This document shows positions 61,030-64,000 of a DNA stretch of 64,000 bases, in pieces. Location of the stretch: NCBI RefSeq assembly GCF_900046475.1, contig NZ_FCOU01000015.1, positions 1-64,000 on the forward strand, read 5' to 3'. A program made the translations under genes and the position numbers. Below the pieces are notes generated by a model. It was not told where the DNA came from. It did no database searches and worked only from the letters and a program-made list of their open reading frames with translations. Numbering within the stretch: position 1 is the first letter of the stretch; each line of letters opens with the position of its first letter. This DNA comes from Collinsella ihumii. Lineage in GTDB: Bacteria; Actinomycetota; Coriobacteriia; Coriobacteriales; Coriobacteriaceae.

Positions 61030-61079
61030 AGAGACGCCGAACGGACCCGGCGCTACGTCCTTGCTCCTGAGGGGTATAA

Positions 61080-61116
61080 CAAGCGCAACCGGCGGATTGC
61101 CCGTCGGTTGCGCTTG
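61080..61116 (+). terminator. Stem-loop after the nucleotidase gene
   Basis: CAAGCGCAACCG pairs with CGGTTGCGCTTG, 50 bases after the stop. The following T run is short (CCGTTTCG), so it may be a weak terminator or a stabilising 3' stem. Confidence 0.55.
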
Positions 61117-61160
61117 CCGTTTCGCACGCGGTGCGCCTGCAACTTTTTTGGGAGGTCGAC

Positions 61161-61415
61161 ATGGGCTTTTTCTCCGAGTTCTCAAAAGCGCTGAACGGCG
61201 ACGATGCGGGTGAGCGCTACACGGTGGCGGGGCGCCCGGTGACGTGTCCCCACTGCGGCGGGACGCGCTTCCATGAAAGCACAGCGCTGCTTGACGGGCG
61301 CGCCGCCTCGATGTTCGGCGTCGAGTGGGCTGGCGGATCTGCCGTGACGCTCACGTGCGCGAAGTGCGGCCATGTCGAGTGGTTCGCCAGCGGGAAGCTT
61401 GTCGAGCGGACGTAG
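61161..61415 (+). CDS. Small zinc-ribbon protein
   Basis: An 84-residue protein with a short amphipathic start (GFFSEFSKALNGDDAGERYT) and two cysteine pairs, VTCPHCGGTRFHES and LTCAKCGHVEWFASG, forming a zinc ribbon. ATG 61161 follows GGGAGGTCG. No family function known; similar one-domain proteins are common in Actinobacteria. Confidence 0.75.
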   Translation: MGFFSEFSKALNGDDAGERYTVAGRPVTCPHCGGTRFHESTALLDGRAASMFGVEWAGGSAVTLTCAKCGHVEWFASGKLVERT

Positions 61416-61633
61416 CGCGCTTCGCGGAGCTGTTCGGGCGCTTCATTCGTGGTGTTCGGGTGTTTCCATCGCTTTCCCACAGGGTTTATCTGCTCAGTTC
61501 GTATACTGTTCGGTCGGCGGATCCTGCTCCCTCGCGCAAACCGGCCGCAGAAGGCATAGGCGCGAACCGCTGAGAGTGTTTACGTGTCTGACGTTCACGG
61601 CGCCTTGCGCCGTGCGGAATGGATTGTGCATTT
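61416..61633. other. Leader region of the RNA helicase gene
   Basis: TATACT at 61502-61507 is a probable -10 box, giving a 5' untranslated leader of about 120 bases. It contains the stem GGCGCC-TTGC-GC type near 61600. Long leaders are common for DEAD-box helicase genes and may give cold or feedback control. Confidence 0.4.
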
Positions 61634-63265
61634 ATGCCTACAACTGAACAGATTTCCCCGACGTTTGCCGATCTTGGCCTGTCCCAAACGGTGCTGAGCG
61701 CGGTTGCCGATATGGGCTATGAGACCCCGACGCCGGTCCAGGCCGCGGCCATCCCGGAGGTCCTCGCCGGTCGCGACCTGCTGGCCGCGGCCCAGACGGG
61801 CACGGGCAAGACCGCCGCGTTCTTGCTCCCGCTCATGGACAAGCTCGACCATGTCGCCCCGCCCGTGAAAAAGGGCGAGCGCGGGCGTCGCCGCAAGCGC
61901 CTGGCGCGCGGTCGCGGCCCGCTCATGCTCGTCATCACGCCCACGCGCGAGCTCGCCCAGCAGATTGATACCGTGTGCCACGCCGTCGCGCGCCGCACGG
62001 GCCATGTCGCGGTGACCGTCGTCGGCGGCGTGGGCTACGTCCCCCAGAAGCAGGCGCTCGCGCGCGGCTGCGACATCCTGGTCGCCACGCCGGGCCGCCT
62101 GGTCGACCTGATCGAGCAGGGGTCCGCGAACCTCGACGAGGTCAGCGTGCTCGTGCTCGACGAAGCCGACCGCATGCTCGACATGGGCTTTTTGCCGCAG
62201 GTGCGCGCCATCGTCGAGAAGTGCCGCACCGAGCGCCAGACGCTGCTGTTCTCCGCGACGCTCGACGAGGGCCGCGTCGGCTCCATCACTGACCTGGTGC
62301 GCGACCCCGCTCGCGTCGAGATCGCCCCGGTGACCTCGACCGCCGAGACCGTCGATCAGTACGTCTGCCCGGTGGCGCTCGACGCCAAGAACGGGGCGCT
62401 CACGGCGGTGCTCAAGAAGGAGGGCCCCGAGCGCGTGATCGTGTTCGTGCGCACCAAGCGCCGCGCCGACACCTGCGCCCGCAGGCTCGAGCGCTCCGGC
62501 ATCAAGTGCGGCGCCATCCACGGCGACCGCAGCCAGGCCCAGCGCGAGCGCGCCCTGCGCGACTTCCGCGAGGGCAAGGTGCAGGTGCTCGTGGCGACCG
62601 ACGTGCTCGCGCGCGGCATCGACATCTCCGACGTGCGCTACGTCGTGAACTTCGATGTGCCCGAGGAGCCGACCGACTACATCCACCGCATCGGCCGCAC
62701 GGGCCGCGCCGGCGAGGAGGGCTGGTCGCTCACGTTCGTGACCCGCGACGATATCGACGAGTTCTTCGATATCGAGGCCCTGATGGGCAAGACGGCGGAT
62801 CTCTACGACGCCGAGGGCATCGATCTTGGCTCCGACGCGCCCCGCGTCGATCCCGACCGCGTGCCTGCCGACCACGTCGCAGGCAAGAAGGAGAAGAAGC
62901 GTCGTCGCCAGAAGGCCAAGAAGGCCAACGAGCGCCGCGAGCGCCGCGAGAAGAAGCAGCGCGCCCCCCGTCAGCGCGACATCGCCCGCAGCCGGCCAGC
63001 GCCGATGGTACTGCGGGGGAAGCCCGTGGGAGAGCAGGGCGCCGCTGACCGGTGGACGGCGCTTCGTCGCAGGGGAGGGCCCCGCGGGATGTTCCCGCGG
63101 GGCCCTCCCCTTTTTATGTACAGGTTTAGCCTGTGCGGCTCGCGCTTGGTTCTCGGCTTTTATTCTGCTACATTGATATGCTGTTATCGACATAACGCAG
63201 TTCAACGCAACAGAATCGAAGTATATGTACACTGCATTCGTTATCGGCAATATCGCCTCAGGTAA
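61634..63265 (+). CDS. DEAD-box ATP-dependent RNA helicase, C terminus altered by a probable frameshift
   Basis: A helicase that unwinds RNA in ribosome assembly or decay. Core motifs are complete in order: GYETPTPVQAAAIPEVLAGR (Q), AAAQTGTGKTAAFLLPLMDK (I), VLVLDEADRMLDMGFLPQVR (II), LLFSATLDE (III), VQVLVATDVLARGIDISDVR (V) and YIHRIGRTGRAGEEGWSLTF (VI). After residue about 450 a basic Lys/Arg tail follows. The last 90 residues run through a strong terminator at 63072-63115 into coaE, which is not natural; in the next frame an Ala/Gly/Arg end stops at 63048. ATG 61634 is preferred; ATG 61619 is possible. Confidence 0.88.
   Translation: MPTTEQISPTFADLGLSQTVLSAVADMGYETPTPVQAAAIPEVLAGRDLLAAAQTGTGKTAAFLLPLMDKLDHVAPPVKKGERGRRRKRLARGRGPLMLVITPTRELAQQIDTVCHAVARRTGHVAVTVVGGVGYVPQKQALARGCDILVATPGRLVDLIEQGSANLDEVSVLVLDEADRMLDMGFLPQVRAIVEKCRTERQTLLFSATLDEGRVGSITDLVRDPARVEIAPVTSTAETVDQYVCPVALDAKNGALTAVLKKEGPERVIVFVRTKRRADTCARRLERSGIKCGAIHGDRSQAQRERALRDFREGKVQVLVATDVLARGIDISDVRYVVNFDVPEEPTDYIHRIGRTGRAGEEGWSLTFVTRDDIDEFFDIEALMGKTADLYDAEGIDLGSDAPRVDPDRVPADHVAGKKEKKRRRQKAKKANERRERREKKQRAPRQRDIARSRPAPMVLRGKPVGEQGAADRWTALRRRGGPRGMFPRGPPLFMYRFSLCGSRLVLGFYSATLICCYRHNAVQRNRIEVYVHCIRYRQYRLR
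63072..63115 (+). terminator. Strong intrinsic terminator after the helicase gene
   Basis: GGGGAGGGCCCCGCGGGA pairs with TCCCGCGGGGCCCTCCCC around a short loop, followed by TTTTT. It lies 24 bases after the alternative helicase stop at 63048. Confidence 0.92.
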
Positions 63266-63857
63266 ATCATGCGCCACTCGCTACCTTGAGCAGCGCGGGG
63301 CCCTGCGAATCGATCTTGACGCCATGGCGAAAGATCTCTATGTGCCGGGATCTCAGCTGGTTCTCGATATCGCTGAGCGATTCGGATACGATGTCCTTGC
63401 TCCCGATGGAGGTATCGATACCAGGGAGCTTGCACGGGTCGCTTTCGCTACCCCTGAGGATTCGGCCGACCTAAACGCGCTCGTTCATCCTGTTCTCATC
63501 GAGCAGCTGTCCTTGCGTCTGCTTCCGCCACTCTGCTGTACCGTAACGGCTCCTGATCCCGAGCTCGTTGTCGTCGAGGTATCGGTGGCATCTGCATTTA
63601 CCGACGCGTTCGGGCTGGCTGATGAGATCATCGCCATTACGGCCCCCTTGGATGTCCGTCGAGAACGCGCTATCGAACGCGGCATGGACGGCTCTGCGTT
63701 TGACGATCGCGCCTCTTGCCAGCCTTCTGAGGAGGAACTGTGCGCCCTTGCTCAGGTCGTGATTGACAATACCGCTGGAGATGATAGCCTGTTTAGCTCT
63801 CTTGATCAGTGGCTTGCTGATCGTCATCTGCTGTCCGCCCAGGAGGTCACCCAATGA
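63225..63857 (+). CDS. coaE: Dephospho-CoA kinase
   Basis: A 210-residue P-loop kinase that phosphorylates dephospho-CoA in the last step of coenzyme A synthesis. The P loop is FVIGNIASGKSCATRYLEQR (G-x4-GKS, Asn replacing the usual second Gly); LRIDLDAMAKDLYVPGSQLV holds the conserved Asp of the D-x-D/A region, and IIAITAPLDVRRERAIERGM is the lid with its arginines. Somewhat divergent from model CoaE but of the right size and usual partner: the next gene, a lytic transglycosylase, overlaps as ATGA. ATG 63225 has no strong ribosome binding site. Confidence 0.8.
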   Translation: MYTAFVIGNIASGKSCATRYLEQRGALRIDLDAMAKDLYVPGSQLVLDIAERFGYDVLAPDGGIDTRELARVAFATPEDSADLNALVHPVLIEQLSLRLLPPLCCTVTAPDPELVVVEVSVASAFTDAFGLADEIIAITAPLDVRRERAIERGMDGSAFDDRASCQPSEEELCALAQVVIDNTAGDDSLFSSLDQWLADRHLLSAQEVTQ

Positions 63858-64000
63858 CGCGCCGCCCTCGCTTGTTCGCTTGGTATCGCACGGTACCCAT
63901 CGTGATCGTGCTGCTGTTCGGCGTGGCGTCATGGGCTTATGCTTACGCTCCCGCCCAGCTGTTCCAGGTATTCTATCCCCTGCGCTATGAGGAGGACATC
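63854..64000 (+). CDS. Probable lytic transglycosylase, N-terminal part only
   Basis: The first 49 residues are visible: a short basic start, a membrane anchor (YRTVPIVIVLLFGVASWAYA) and LFQVFYPLRYEEDI, the sequence that in Slt-type lytic transglycosylases immediately precedes the catalytic SLT domain. The window ends before the catalytic glutamate. ATG 63854 overlaps the coaE stop as ATGA. Confidence 0.6.
   Translation, partial: MTRRPRLFAWYRTVPIVIVLLFGVASWAYAYAPAQLFQVFYPLRYEEDI

Overview
The window looks like a high-GC Gram-positive gut bacterium of the class Coriobacteriia, most likely Collinsella or a close relative. The reasons are the G+C-rich codon use, the order secA-prfB-yitT, split transketolase, ftsEX, rnr-smpB, a csoR-copZ-copA copper operon and a sortase-anchored 5'-nucleotidase. 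This is inference from gene content; no rRNA is present to confirm it.

Layout. (1) Positions 1-6.2 kb, minus strand: part of a prophage with lysis cassette, tail protein, head-tail connectors, capsid and scaffold. Around 3.27-3.37 kb the sequence contains a degraded copy of the Illumina P5/TruSeq adapter plus a homopolymer run, exactly where the tail module should be, so the tail genes have been lost from the assembly there. (2) Positions 6.3-16.3 kb, minus strand: a Wzx/Wzy-type surface polysaccharide operon (polymerase, flippase, pyruvyl transferases, four glycosyltransferases, initiating sugar transferase) headed by a NusG-family antiterminator. In front of it lies a 125-bp segment bounded by inverted recombination sites, carrying an outward -10 box and flanked by a DNA invertase gene: a candidate phase-variable capsule switch, currently pointing OFF. 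(3) Positions 17.2-20.1 kb: an AbiF-like HEPN protein followed by two copies of a structured RNA, with an IS110-family element between them. (4) Positions 20.5-31.8 kb: the rest of the same type of prophage (portal, terminases, zinc-ribbon regulator, primase-helicase, excisionase-like protein, repressor, integrase), integrated in a regulator gene whose 3' part follows the integrase. (5) Positions 31.8-38.1 kb: accessory chromosome with a lipoprotein, a double-glycine-leader peptide, an ADP-ribosylglycohydrolase, tRNA-Gly and tRNA-Cys, an IS1595-family element, a nuclease-like protein and a GyrI-like protein. (6) Positions 38.4-64 kb: core chromosome.

Two places bear clear marks of assembly trouble (adapter at 3.3 kb; a nearly pure purine tract replacing the middle of rnr at 52.6-52.9 kb), and the prophage is split by the capsule locus, so long-range order between 3 kb and 21 kb should be treated with caution. 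The local systems (invertible promoter, HEPN gene with RNA repeats) do not depend on that order.

Intergenic DNA is rich in long inverted repeats; two loci (38.2 kb and 51.5 kb) share the same 23-base module in four copies each.
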